Origin: Cytophagales bacterium
GTDB taxonomy: Bacteria; Bacteroidota; Bacteroidia; Cytophagales; Spirosomataceae
DNA: 64,000 bases
Assembly (NCBI GenBank): GCA_004292855.1
Contig: RDXN01000029.1
Coordinates: 124,001-188,000 of the forward strand
Direction of reading: 5' to 3'
The translations under genes and the position numbers were made by a program. The notes under the pieces were generated by a model, which had not been told where the DNA came from, searched no databases, and worked only from the letters and a program-made list of their open reading frames with translations. Shown here piece by piece: positions 16,501 through 26,355 of the stretch. Every line of letters starts with the position of its first letter. Within the stretch, counting starts at the first letter, position 1.

Positions 16501-17152
16501 GATGCAGAAATTTCTCAAAAACGAGCTGGACGATTACTTGTCGGGGCGGGGTTCGGAGCGCAAGAAGGAGAAACCGCTGGCGACGGTCGAGAATCAGCAG
16601 TACATCCACTACAACAAAGGTTCGTTGGCCATGTACGCGTTGCAGGATTATATCGGCGAGGCTAACGTGAATCGCGCCCTGCGGAGTTTCCGCGACAAAT
16701 GGAATCTGGAGCAACTAGGCCAAACCGGGCGTTACCCAACCTCTGCCGACCTGATTGCGGAGTTCCGGGCCGTGACGCCCGACAGCCTGCAATCCGTAGT
16801 GACCGATTTGTTTGACACCATCACACTCTTTGAAAACAAGATCGATAAGGTAACGAGCAAGCCTGTTGGCAACCGTTACGACGTGACGCTGACCCTCTCG
16901 GTGGCCAAGTTCCGCGCTGATTCGCTGGGGAATGAGACGCCGACCAAGCTAAATGACCTGATTTATATTGGGGTGTACGGTAAAGGCAAAGACGATCAGG
17001 ACAAGCTTTTGTTCTACCAAAAGTACCGCCTGACCAAGCCCAAAGAGACCATCATGGTGCGCGTACACGAGAAGCCCACACGCGGGGGCATCGACCCCCT
17101 CAACCTCCTGGTCGACCGCAATTCGGGGGATAATGTGAAAGCAGTGGAATAG
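13520..17152 (+). CDS. ABC-2 type permease fused to an M1 aminopeptidase
   Basis: 1210 residues. The first 560 or so carry two sets of about six membrane helices of ABC-2 permease type. A single helix near residue 575 leads to a periplasmic M1 gluzincin domain (about 610-1160). The zinc motif is HETAHQWWGHQ, His951-Glu952-His955, with Glu975 in the position of the third ligand; the spacing of 19 residues, not 18, is the form I know from this fused family. The architecture is recurrent in Bacteroidota and may couple peptide cleavage to transport. It pairs with the ATPase immediately upstream. A 27-bp hairpin begins at its stop codon. Confidence 0.92.
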   Translation: MFLEIFKFEWAYRRGRPATYIYFALLLFIGFLMRTTDVIQISTGGQLKQNASLNTAMMMISLLFTMGTFIISAVMGVAVVRDAENNTESLFFTTPVRKFDYLFGRFAGSFLVLLLILTSLPLGMWLGDLMPWRDAERMLPVRAVIYWQPFLTIVVPQAFILSVFFFSVGALSRRMVVIFTQGLFFLLLYFAGQTLLGQLDNRDWAARLDIFGLRAVGELTRYWPIAEQNNRLVPMEGILLENRLIWLGVALVLLVITYRLFAFRTVAGGGLGKLGFLTRKQATNTEAAPVPANIALPEPHQYFGWGARLMAFWRMVPFYARVVYRDLPFVALAICGYALLIFAFYQNTQGDTPSQPLSTEMANTVTSNIFSIIVILIGIMYAGELVWRERAVRLAQIQDAMPLPTGLTYLSQFMAILLVLIGLYVGGMGIGMLAQLVQGYTNIELLVYAKELATSMLGIALYIGLAFAVQLLVNNKFAGHAIVILIMFGWGQLTKIGLEHPLTQFDSGWTGSYSDLNGYMNPIGGYLAFKTYWLAFVALFLVGGLLLSVRGTEESFRVRWQQARRRFTTPFAVALSAAAVLLVSSGAYVYYNTSVLNKFRTEDEGVAWAVDYEKTLKKFDREPQPKITGVTLEVDLFPSKRGFSATGTYVMQNRTKQPIKTIYVQMDLSDNLSLNKLQFDRAGRLDTTYAERFRFRAYTLAQPLQPGDSLRMTFAEAYTSRGFSANGASAGLVPNGTFIDQSYFPVLGYESQIELGDDDKRKENKLPEKERLPARNDPRGLSQGAVTDDADEVNFAITVSTEADQTAVAPGYLQRTWEKPGPDGEPRRYFSYRMDRPIELFYAIVSARYTVKKEVYTPKVGDPVNLEIYYHASHDFNLDRMMRGMKASLDYYGAAFGPYQHRQLRLLEFPRYRGFAQSFANTVPFAEGMGFTQKISDKPGKIDYAFYVTCHETAHQWWGHQVESANVQGGALLIEALSQYSALMVMKQTYPKEMMQKFLKNELDDYLSGRGSERKKEKPLATVENQQYIHYNKGSLAMYALQDYIGEANVNRALRSFRDKWNLEQLGQTGRYPTSADLIAEFRAVTPDSLQSVVTDLFDTITLFENKIDKVTSKPVGNRYDVTLTLSVAKFRADSLGNETPTKLNDLIYIGVYGKGKDDQDKLLFYQKYRLTKPKETIMVRVHEKPTRGGIDPLNLLVDRNSGDNVKAVE

Positions 17153-17214
17153 TGTAGAATGAATAATGGGCTGACGCAAGAGTTGTATGCGTCAGCCCAT
17201 TATTCATTCTACAC
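17152..17214. terminator. 27-bp perfect hairpin between convergent genes
   Basis: Arms 17152-17178 and 17188-17214 are perfectly complementary over 27 bp with a 9-nt loop. The left arm begins on the last base of the peptidase stop codon; the right arm ends 12 nt before the typA stop. The left flank has GAATAGT, GTAGAAT and GAATAAT in heptad register. It probably terminates from both sides, although neither side has a strong T-run. Confidence 0.75.
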
Positions 17215-17226
17215 CATTCATTAGAG

Positions 17227-19041
<1,815 letters not shown>

Positions 19042-19060
19042 ATCGCTGTTTTTCAGGCCG

Positions 19061-19068
19061 CAAAGGTA
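19061..19068 (-). promoter_or_regulatory. -7 box of the typA promoter (TACCTTTG)
   Basis: A perfect TAnnTTTG box on the minus strand, about 20 bp upstream of the typA ATG, which implies a leader of about a dozen bases. I could not place a convincing -33 box. Confidence 0.6.
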
Positions 19069-19270
19069 CGAAAAGATCTACTGAAAAACAGATTTTTACA
19101 ATTTATTAATACGAAACAGGCCACAGGAGCGCGATTGGCCTTTTTAATGTTCAATTTGGATTGTGTTGTAATCGGGTGAATGTAGTTTACGAACAATCCA
19201 TAAATAACTACCCAACGGAAAGTGTCGCGTTGCAGAAATGGATAGTTTTGTGGGAAAACAAAAGAGGGGT

Positions 19271-20713
19271 ATGCAACAGATGAACGGGCGAGCGTTTTTG
19301 CGGGTGAGTTTACTGGTGGTTGTGGCTGGATGGCTGGCCGGTTGTGGCGACGAGATAACGACTGTATTTCCGGCCCCTGTGTTGCCCAATGGCGGTTTCC
19401 CGCCCCCGCCTGCCCCCGTACTACCCCCGCCCCAACGGATTTTCCTGGAAAACGCTCAGGTTAAGCTAGGTATCGACCTCAACGCGGGCGGAGCCATCAC
19501 GTACCTCACCGACGGACCAACCGGCGAGAATATGGTGAACAACTATGATCTGGGTCGGCAACTCCAAACGTCGCTCTATAGCGGCCCGGTGCCATATGAG
19601 GTAAACGGCAAAAAGCCCCATCCGTCGTGGCCCGGACTGGGTTGGAATCCGGTGCAGACGGGCGACGTGCATAACAACCCCGCACAGGTCGTAACCCACC
19701 GGAAAGACAGTACCAACCGGCTGTACGTCAAAACAGTACCGCTCATCTGGCCGCTGCTCAACGAACCCGCCGACTGCCAGATGGAGCATTGGCTCGAACT
19801 GAAAGGCAACGTGGTTCACGTACGCAGCCGCACGCAGTTAACCCGGCGCGACACCGCGCAGTATCAGGCTCGCACGCAGGAGGCCCCGTGCGTGTATCTC
19901 AACGGCACACACTACCGCATGGTTGCTTACACGGGCGACAAACCCTTCACGAACGACGCCCTGTTTGAATTCAACACGGCCCATCCCATCACGGATCGTT
20001 ACACGACCGAAAATTGGGCCGCGCTCGTTAATAAAGCGGGGCGTGGAATTGGCATCTACCGCCGAAATGAGTTCCGGTTTATCTCGGCGTTTTTTGGGGC
20101 AACGGGCATCGGCGGGGAGCGCGATGGCGATACTGGCTACCTCACGGCGGCTCCGTTCAATGTGATGGACCATAACACCGTTTATGAGTTTGAGTACGAT
20201 ATTGTGGTGGGGTCTGTCGAGCAAATTCGGCAATTCGCTTACACGCAACAACGACCTGCCACCGGCCCCAACTTCCAGTTCGTGACCGACCGGCAAGGCT
20301 GGCATTACGCCAACACGCGCGATGCCGGTTGGCCTATCCGCAACGAACTTTCGGTGCAGTGGGGCCGCTCAGACATAACACTGGATAATTTCGCCGTTAA
20401 ATCACCAAAGGTATTCTGGCGGGCTGCCGATGTAAAGCGACTCCAGTTCGAGGCTGCTTTTACAACCCCCGCCACCACCGCCCGCCTGAACTGGCGCAAA
20501 CCGGGCGATGTGGAGTTCAAGACTCTTACTAACCCCGGTTTCGATTTTCTGATTGTGGGCGACGGGCAGTTCCGTACCTACACGGTCGATATGACCAAAG
20601 TGCCGGGTTGGGAGGGCATCATCACCCAAATTCAACTGGAAGCAACCCCCGGTGCCCCCCGCCCCGCCAATGAGCGAACGGGTAGGCTCCGGCTTCGTCG
20701 CGTAACTCAATAA
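19271..20713 (+). CDS. Secreted lipoprotein, first of two tandem paralogues
   Basis: 480 residues from the ATG at 19271 (ATGs at 19238 and 19280 are alternatives; all keep the signal). Basic residues, a hydrophobic stretch and lipobox LAGC give a lipid-anchored mature protein. A Pro-rich linker (PPPPAPVLPPP) follows, then a long beta-rich region with repeated aromatic and Asn-Pro motifs: AGGAITYLTDG, DLGRQLQTSLYSGPVPYE, NPAQV, NEPADCQMEHWLEL. The beta-sandwich look is reminiscent of carbohydrate-active or mutarotase-like proteins, but I do not recognise a named family. It aligns over its whole length with the next gene, 6 bp downstream, so they arose by tandem duplication. Confidence 0.7.
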   Translation: MQQMNGRAFLRVSLLVVVAGWLAGCGDEITTVFPAPVLPNGGFPPPPAPVLPPPQRIFLENAQVKLGIDLNAGGAITYLTDGPTGENMVNNYDLGRQLQTSLYSGPVPYEVNGKKPHPSWPGLGWNPVQTGDVHNNPAQVVTHRKDSTNRLYVKTVPLIWPLLNEPADCQMEHWLELKGNVVHVRSRTQLTRRDTAQYQARTQEAPCVYLNGTHYRMVAYTGDKPFTNDALFEFNTAHPITDRYTTENWAALVNKAGRGIGIYRRNEFRFISAFFGATGIGGERDGDTGYLTAAPFNVMDHNTVYEFEYDIVVGSVEQIRQFAYTQQRPATGPNFQFVTDRQGWHYANTRDAGWPIRNELSVQWGRSDITLDNFAVKSPKVFWRAADVKRLQFEAAFTTPATTARLNWRKPGDVEFKTLTNPGFDFLIVGDGQFRTYTVDMTKVPGWEGIITQIQLEATPGAPRPANERTGRLRLRRVTQ

Positions 20714-20719
20714 CGTTTT

Positions 20720-22285
20720 ATGAAACACCACAACCTTCTTTCCCTGCTCCTTTCCTTGTTTCTACTCGCCTGCGGGCGACCCGACGAAACGTATTTTCCG
20801 CTGCCCCTGCCGGGATCGGGCACGGGCACAACGCCCCCCGGCAGCGCAACACAGCCTGGTGGGGGCGGCACACCCGGTACCCCACCCGGACCGCAACCCG
20901 GCCAGCCGCCCATCAACCCCAGTTCGCCGGTGTATGGCAACTGGATGACGATCTTCAACCCGAATCTGCCCGGTGCGCCTGCGGCCCCCGTTCCGCCCCG
21001 GCTTATTGTGCTGGGTAACAGCCGCGTTCGGGTGGGTATCGATCTTATTGCAGGCGGGGCCATTACGTTCCTGACCGATGGCTCCAAAGGGGCCAACATG
21101 ATTAACAACTTCGACCTGGGGCGACAGTTGCAGACGAGCTTGTATTCGGGGCCGGTACCGTATAATCAAAATGGTAAACAGCCTGCGTTCGTGTGGCGTA
21201 ACCTCGGCTGGAATCCGGTGCAAACGGGCGATATGCACAATAACCCGGCTCAGGTTCTTGGTTATCAGCAGTTTGATAGTACTCGCCTGTACGTAAAAAC
21301 CACCCCGCTCGTATGGCCGTTGCTCAACGAACCTGCCGAGGCCATTATGGAACACTGGCTCGAACTACGCGGTAATGTGGTTCACGTACGGAGCCGTACG
21401 CAAGTGATCCGGCGTGATACCACGCAGTATGAAGCCCGCACGCAGGAGGTGCCCTGCGCCTACCTGAACGCACCCTACAACCAGATTGTGACCTACACCG
21501 GCAACGACCCGTTTACGAACGCGGCCACCGTGAATCTCTCCACCGAGAAGGGCCTGACCACCCGCCATGCCACCGAAAACTGGACCGCCCTGCTCGACAA
21601 ATCGGGCCGGGGACTGGGGTTACACGTGCCGAACCAGTACAGGTTCGTGACAGGCTTTTTGGGTGAGTCGACCAACGGGACCGAGTTCGATGATCCGACG
21701 AGCTATCAGGCCGCTACGCCCCTGGTTGTGATGGACCACAATACTGTCTATGAGTACGAATACAATCTGATTATTGGGACTGTGGCCGACATTCGGGCGT
21801 TTGTGTATGCGCAGCCGCGCCCGATCACCCTGCCCAATTACCAGTTTACGAACAACCGCCTGGGCTGGCATTACTACAACACAATCGACACGGGTTGGCC
21901 CATCCGCAACGAGCTAAACGTTCGCTGGGGGCGGGTCGATTTTGAGAAAGCCACGTTCGGGATTAAAAGCCCACGCGTGCTTTGGCGAGCCAATACGATC
22001 CCGAAACTCTACGTACAGGCCGCTTTCAGAACCGATGCCCGTACCGCCCGGCTGAACTGGCAAAAACCCGGCGACCCCGATTTTCTGCCCACCCCCGACC
22101 GCGTCATTGACTTCCCGATCATTGGCGATGGGCAAATGCGTACGTACGAAATTGAGCTATCTGGGCGGAGCGGTTGGGACGGAACGGTCCAGCAAATTCA
22201 GTTCGAGGCAACGCCGGGGCAATACGGGTCCAACGAAAAAGGGCAATCCGTCAGGATTCGGAGCGTGACGGCGGTGAGGCCGTAA
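20720..22285 (+). CDS. Secreted lipoprotein, second of two tandem paralogues
   Basis: 521 residues. Lipoprotein signal MKHHNLLSLLLSLFLLAC, with Cys18 at the lipobox. The Gly/Pro-rich linker is longer than in its neighbour (about residues 30-75), after which the same core follows: AGGAITFLTDG, DLGRQLQTSLYSGPVPYN, NPVQTGDMHNNPAQV, MEHWLELRGNVVHVRSRTQV, WHYYNTIDTGWPIRNEL. The two proteins share most core motifs but differ in charged loops, as expected for an old duplication. They probably share a cell-surface role. The pair is followed by a terminator. Confidence 0.7.
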   Translation: MKHHNLLSLLLSLFLLACGRPDETYFPLPLPGSGTGTTPPGSATQPGGGGTPGTPPGPQPGQPPINPSSPVYGNWMTIFNPNLPGAPAAPVPPRLIVLGNSRVRVGIDLIAGGAITFLTDGSKGANMINNFDLGRQLQTSLYSGPVPYNQNGKQPAFVWRNLGWNPVQTGDMHNNPAQVLGYQQFDSTRLYVKTTPLVWPLLNEPAEAIMEHWLELRGNVVHVRSRTQVIRRDTTQYEARTQEVPCAYLNAPYNQIVTYTGNDPFTNAATVNLSTEKGLTTRHATENWTALLDKSGRGLGLHVPNQYRFVTGFLGESTNGTEFDDPTSYQAATPLVVMDHNTVYEYEYNLIIGTVADIRAFVYAQPRPITLPNYQFTNNRLGWHYYNTIDTGWPIRNELNVRWGRVDFEKATFGIKSPRVLWRANTIPKLYVQAAFRTDARTARLNWQKPGDPDFLPTPDRVIDFPIIGDGQMRTYEIELSGRSGWDGTVQQIQFEATPGQYGSNEKGQSVRIRSVTAVRP

Positions 22286-22319
22286 GTGGGACTTAGAGAT
22301 AGCGACTTGCCGCAAAATG

Positions 22320-22352
22320 AAAACGGCTCAATCTGTGTAGATTGAGCCGTTT
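22320..22352. terminator. Terminator between convergent genes
   Basis: Arms AAACGGCTCAATCT (22321-22334) and complement (22339-22352), 4-nt loop. It lies between the second lipoprotein (stop 22285) and the fasciclin gene (stop 22372) and can serve both. Confidence 0.75.
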
Positions 22353-22371
22353 CGCTGTATTTCTTCGCCAA

Positions 22372-22779
22372 TTAGGCAGGCATCAGCACCGCGTTGATGG
22401 CGTGAACAACACCGTTGTCCGTGTCCACATCGGCAATAATTACCTCGGCATCATTGACCATTACTTTACCACCCGTCAGTTTAAACGTAACGGTTTGGCC
22501 ATTTACGGTAGTAGCCGTCATACCATCGGTCAAATCAGACGACATTACTTTCCCGGCTACCACGTGGTACGTGAGGATACCCGTCAGTTGATCTTTGCTT
22601 TCGGGCTTCACCAACGTGTCAACTGTGCCGGCAGGCAGGGAATCAAACGCAGCGTCAACAGGAGCAAACACGGTGAATGGACCAGTCCCACTCAACGTTT
22701 CCACTAACCCAGCCGCTTTTACAGCCGCAACAAGTGTGTTAAATGAGCCATTGGCAACGGCTGTCTCTACGATGTTCAT
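22372..22779 (-). CDS. Fasciclin domain protein
   Basis: A 135-residue single FAS1 domain. The start at 22779 gives [16 protein letters not shown], the usual first helix; the frame reaches 22827 but adds only promoter-region residues. Family motifs [17 protein letters not shown] (about 33-49), [14 protein letters not shown] and a final [13 protein letters not shown] are all present. FAS1 domains mediate adhesion and are normally exported, yet no signal peptide is visible at either start. It may be cytoplasmic or leave by another route. Confidence 0.9.
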   Translation of the reverse strand: MNIVETAVANGSFNTLVAAVKAAGLVETLSGTGPFTVFAPVDAAFDSLPAGTVDTLVKPESKDQLTGILTYHVVAGKVMSSDLTDGMTATTVNGQTVTFKLTGGKVMVNDAEVIIADVDTDNGVVHAINAVLMPA

Positions 22780-22927
22780 AATATGAAATTTTTGCCGTAC
22801 GCCGAGTGTCGTACCCAAACAGTACATGTAGTTTATCGATATTGTTTATAGAAATAATAGATTTATCTGTTTGTTCACACCATCCGTTTCAGCACGGCAA
22901 GAAAGAAAAAAGCGATAGCTGCCCTCA

Positions 22928-23869
22928 TTAAACAATCGGCTTGCGCTTGTGAAAAAACTGCTGCTTGAGAAAGAAAACCAGACTGCACGAGGCCAGAATC
23001 AGGACAATATCCAGCCCGAAGCGTTCGGCTCCTTCGAGAGCGAGGTCGGGGCGGCCGATGACCAAGGCTACGCCAATCATGGCCCCGGCATGGATAATAA
23101 CCATGGCGATCAACGCGCCCGCGATCACACTCTTGCGGAACGAGGCCACGATCAACGCCCCGGCCAGGGTCCCGCAAATGGACAGCATGATTTCTTTGGC
23201 CGTTGGACTCGACAGGCTTTTAACCTCTGGGTTTTGCAGAAACTTGTCGGGCGAGGTGGCTCCGAATTGCTGCATGATCCAGAAACCCAGGGCCGCTGCC
23301 GCAATGAGCACCGCATACCCCACCAACGACGACCATAACCCGCGTTTGACAACCGGCCATTGTCCCAAGACCGTCCCCAGCGCAATTTTGGCAAGGGGTT
23401 CAAAGCCCGGCGCAATCACAGCCGCAGCTACAAACGCCATGGCCTGCGGAGCCGGGTCCGAGACCAGCCCGATAGAGGCCAGAACGCCCCCAAGAGCCAT
23501 CAACGCTACGAAGTTGGTACTCACCCGGCCATGATGCCGCAGGCCGGTTTCCATCTCCTCCCAAATGGCCTCGTCGACGTCGTTTTCGAGTTGTTCCGTT
23601 TTGGAGGTCTCTACTAAACTGTCGTTCATGGCCGTCGTGACCAGATACCGCGTACCCTGACAATGGTGCTGAATGCTCCGCAGAACGTCGTCGGCACCCG
23701 TGTTGAGCAGGTGAATCGTGAGCATATCGCCTTTGGGCTTTTCTGAATCGCCCGTGAAAAGGGCTAACCCAATTACATCATCAAGGGCGTTGAGGTCGCG
23801 GACTAAGGCCGACGTGCGGTCGGCGGGGAGGTGAACTTGAAAGGTTCGGTGCATACCCGAAGAACTCAT
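22928..23869 (-). CDS. DUF389 family membrane protein
   Basis: 313 residues. A soluble N-terminal ferredoxin-like domain (about 1-100) with HLPADRTSALVRDL and VTTAMNDSLVET is followed by six or more membrane helices from about residue 118. These contain the DUF389 pattern APGFEPLAKIALGTVLG and the later AGALIAMVIIHAGAMIG. The role is unknown. It is divergent from the amidase gene, 67 bp apart. Confidence 0.88.
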   Translation of the reverse strand: MSSSGMHRTFQVHLPADRTSALVRDLNALDDVIGLALFTGDSEKPKGDMLTIHLLNTGADDVLRSIQHHCQGTRYLVTTAMNDSLVETSKTEQLENDVDEAIWEEMETGLRHHGRVSTNFVALMALGGVLASIGLVSDPAPQAMAFVAAAVIAPGFEPLAKIALGTVLGQWPVVKRGLWSSLVGYAVLIAAAALGFWIMQQFGATSPDKFLQNPEVKSLSSPTAKEIMLSICGTLAGALIVASFRKSVIAGALIAMVIIHAGAMIGVALVIGRPDLALEGAERFGLDIVLILASCSLVFFLKQQFFHKRKPIV

Positions 23870-23936
23870 TTTGGTTTTCGGCGTCCGATTTTGTTCGTCA
23901 GTGGGTATCTTTCGCTAAACTTTTGCGACTGTTCCT

Positions 23937-25448
23937 ATGACTGCCCCCGCCCGGCCTGCTATGGCCTTCGATGAGTACCGTCAACACGATGCTACCTCCC
24001 TTGCCGACCTCGTCCGGCGCAACGAAGTCGCCCCCGCCGAACTGCTCGAAACGGCCATTGCCCGTGCCGAAGCCGTGAACCCGCAACTCAATGCCGTCGT
24101 GACGCCCCTCTACGACCGGGGCCGCGCCATGACCGGGAGCTTGCCCGGTCTGGGTCCGTTTCGCGGAGTGCCGTTTTTGCTCAAAGACCTCGAACTCGAC
24201 TGGGCCGGAACGCCCATGAAATCAGGGTGTAAAGGCATGGAAACCTACGTGTCGGATATCGACAGCGAGGTGGTAAGCCGCCTGAAAGGGGCCGGTCTGG
24301 TGTTGTTTGGCAAGACCAACACGCCCGAATTTGGCCTTACGCCGTTTACCGAAGCCAAACTCTACGGCCCCGCCCGCAACCCCTGGAGCCTAAACCACTC
24401 ACCGGGGGGCAGTAGTGGCGGCTCGGCGGTGGCGGTGTCGTCGGGGATTGTGCCGATGGCGTCGGCAAGCGATGGGGGTGGGTCTATTCGGATTCCGGCG
24501 AGTTGCTGCGGGCTGTTCGGGATGAAGCCCTCGCGGGGGCGGGTGCCGCTGGGTCCGAAAAACGGCGAGATGTGGTCGGGCGCGGTAGTGACCCACGCCG
24601 TTACGCGCTCTGTACGCGACAGCGCGGCCCTGCTCGACGCCATTAGCGGAACTATGTACGGCGATCCGTATTATTTGCCTCAGCCTGGCCGCCCGTTTGT
24701 CGAAGAAGCTGCCCGCGAACCCGGCCAACTACGTATCGGCTTTTCGACGGAGGCCTTGATTCCGGCACAACCCGTTCACAATGAGTGCCTACAGGCCGTT
24801 CGCGATGCTGCCAAACTGCTCGAAAGTCTGGGGCATCAAGTCGAGGAGATCAACTTGCCCTACGACAAAACAGTGCTGACCGAAGTGTTTTTTGCAATGG
24901 TACTCGCCGAAACCGGGGCCACCCTGCGCGAGGTAGGCGAGCATCTGGGCCGACCCACGCGCCGGTCCGACGTGGAGCTGAATACCTGGCTACTAGCCCG
25001 TATTGCCGAGTCGTTTTCGGGCACCGACGTAGCTTACCAGAAACGTCGGTGGAACGCCCTCTCGCGCAGCATGGGCCAACTCCACGATCAATATGATGTG
25101 ATTCTGACCCCCACCCTGCCCCGCCCGCCCATCACAATTGGCGAGATGCAAAACAAGCCCTCCGAAGATCGTCTCATCAAGGTGCTCGATACGTTTGGGG
25201 CCACCAAGCGGCTCAGAGGCAGCAAGGTGCTCGACCAAATCGCCGAAAAAGCATTCGGCTACATCAGCTTCACGGGCATCGCCAACATGACCGGCCAACC
25301 GTCCATGTCGGTGCCCTTGCATTGGTCGGCGGAGGGATTGCCGATTGGGGCCATGTTCACGGCCATGCTCGGCGACGAAGCCACCCTGTTCCGGCTTGCG
25401 GGGCAACTCGAACAGGCCCAACCATGGTTCGAAAAGGTGCCGAGTTGA
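23937..25448 (+). CDS. Amidase signature family hydrolase
   Basis: 503 residues, cytoplasmic, no signal. The catalytic triad is in place: Lys83 (FLLKDLE), cis-Ser159 in GGSSGGSA and nucleophile Ser183 in DGGGSIRIPAS, with the usual 24-residue spacing between the serines. The C-terminal third has the family's GQPSMSVPLHW stretch. Such enzymes hydrolyse amides or aryl amides, and some belong to 6-aminohexanoate or fatty acid amide degradation; the substrate here is not apparent. Not GatA: no gatB/gatC nearby and the product length is normal for stand-alone amidases. Confidence 0.9.
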   Translation: MTAPARPAMAFDEYRQHDATSLADLVRRNEVAPAELLETAIARAEAVNPQLNAVVTPLYDRGRAMTGSLPGLGPFRGVPFLLKDLELDWAGTPMKSGCKGMETYVSDIDSEVVSRLKGAGLVLFGKTNTPEFGLTPFTEAKLYGPARNPWSLNHSPGGSSGGSAVAVSSGIVPMASASDGGGSIRIPASCCGLFGMKPSRGRVPLGPKNGEMWSGAVVTHAVTRSVRDSAALLDAISGTMYGDPYYLPQPGRPFVEEAAREPGQLRIGFSTEALIPAQPVHNECLQAVRDAAKLLESLGHQVEEINLPYDKTVLTEVFFAMVLAETGATLREVGEHLGRPTRRSDVELNTWLLARIAESFSGTDVAYQKRRWNALSRSMGQLHDQYDVILTPTLPRPPITIGEMQNKPSEDRLIKVLDTFGATKRLRGSKVLDQIAEKAFGYISFTGIANMTGQPSMSVPLHWSAEGLPIGAMFTAMLGDEATLFRLAGQLEQAQPWFEKVPS

Positions 25449-25516
25449 TAGAAAACGGTTGGCTCACCAATAATTTTCCAGAGGACGGATTTCTCCGAAG
25501 GGAGAATTTCTATAAC

Positions 25517-25688
25517 GTATAGCCCCATCGGGGCGTCATGTTAATAGCAACAAGTTGCATAGGTACAAAGTAAAGCCCCATCGGGGCGGCATGTCCGTGG
25601 CTAAACGTTTACATGTCGCCCCGATGGGGCTTTACTATCGTGTAAATCTCTTGTTTTCTATTGACATGCCGCCCCGATGGGGCTTTAC
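25517..25688. repeat. Four copies of a 25-bp palindromic repeat, two in each direction
   Basis: Units at 25517-25541 and 25570-25594 read GTAAAGCCCCATCGGGGC plus a G(T/G)CATGT tail. Units at 25611-25635 and 25664-25688 are the reverse complement. Each unit is itself palindromic around CCCCATCGGGG, and the outer words (AC)ATG(T/C)C pair between copies. The whole stretch between the amidase and the next gene (25449-25786) holds nothing else. Repeats of this CCCCNTNGGGG type are frequent in Bacteroidota. Confidence 0.9.
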
Positions 25689-25786
25689 ATTCGCACGTCT
25701 GGTCGACTGTAGAACATTTTAATTCTCGTGGTAGCCTCATATGCCGACAACGACAACGTGGGCTGTGGCTTGTCGGTGGTCTCTAC

Positions 25787-26209
25787 TTAAAGCACCTTCA
25801 GCGAGCGGGCCGGTACGTCGGTGTCGGGGGTTTTCAGTGTGAACGTGTATTTGCCATCGGTTTCCTTGCCAACGATCCGAACGTGATACACGCCATCGGG
25901 CAGTTGCTCTACGTTGAACGACATACCATACGTGCCCGACTGCTTGCTGGTCAGAAATTGCTCAGCTAATACGTTGCCATGATCATTGGTGAACTTCACG
26001 CTCAACGCTTCGCCAGCAGGCTTCTCTACGTTTACGCTAACCGCCCGGCCCGCCCCCGACACATAGGCAGCGTGGTTGGTGGTTGTAATCACTTTCTTTT
26101 CCTTCGACATTGGGCGGGCTTCAACAGCCGAGGCCGATACAATGAGGAGTGCGCAAAAGGCCGCGAATATGGATAGGCCCAGCAAAACGGATTTGATGGC
26201 GAGTTTCAT
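25787..26209 (-). CDS. Small secreted protein, paralogue of its neighbour
   Basis: 140 residues from the ATG at 26209 (the longer frame to 26359 has no signal at its N-terminus). Signal or anchor MKLAIKSVLLGLSIFAAFCA, extended hydrophobic run to about residue 30. The mature part is a single Ig-like beta-sandwich with VSVNVEKPAGEALSVKF, a hinge, then LPDGVYHVRIVG and a final strand YTFTLKTP. The LPDGxYxVRI turn is shared with the next gene upstream and resembles small C-terminal sorting or Ig-like domains of Bacteroidota. Function unknown. Confidence 0.65.
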   Translation of the reverse strand: MKLAIKSVLLGLSIFAAFCALLIVSASAVEARPMSKEKKVITTTNHAAYVSGAGRAVSVNVEKPAGEALSVKFTNDHGNVLAEQFLTSKQSGTYGMSFNVEQLPDGVYHVRIVGKETDGKYTFTLKTPDTDVPARSLKVL

Positions 26210-26355
26210 TTGATTTGTTGTTTTTGGTTGTTGTTTCTGTTTGAACGATGCAAAGTTGTGAAGCTCTGAGTCACACTCGAAAGTAAGATTCCACGGAGTG
26301 CTCAGATTGCTGGTTGAATGGTCGAAACCGGGGCCTGAGTTGTAATTCGGAGGGG

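Noticed and set aside
16037-16714. A 225-codon open frame opposite to the M1 peptidase domain
   Set aside because: It lies wholly inside the coding region of the peptidase, and the sequence shows no family pattern.
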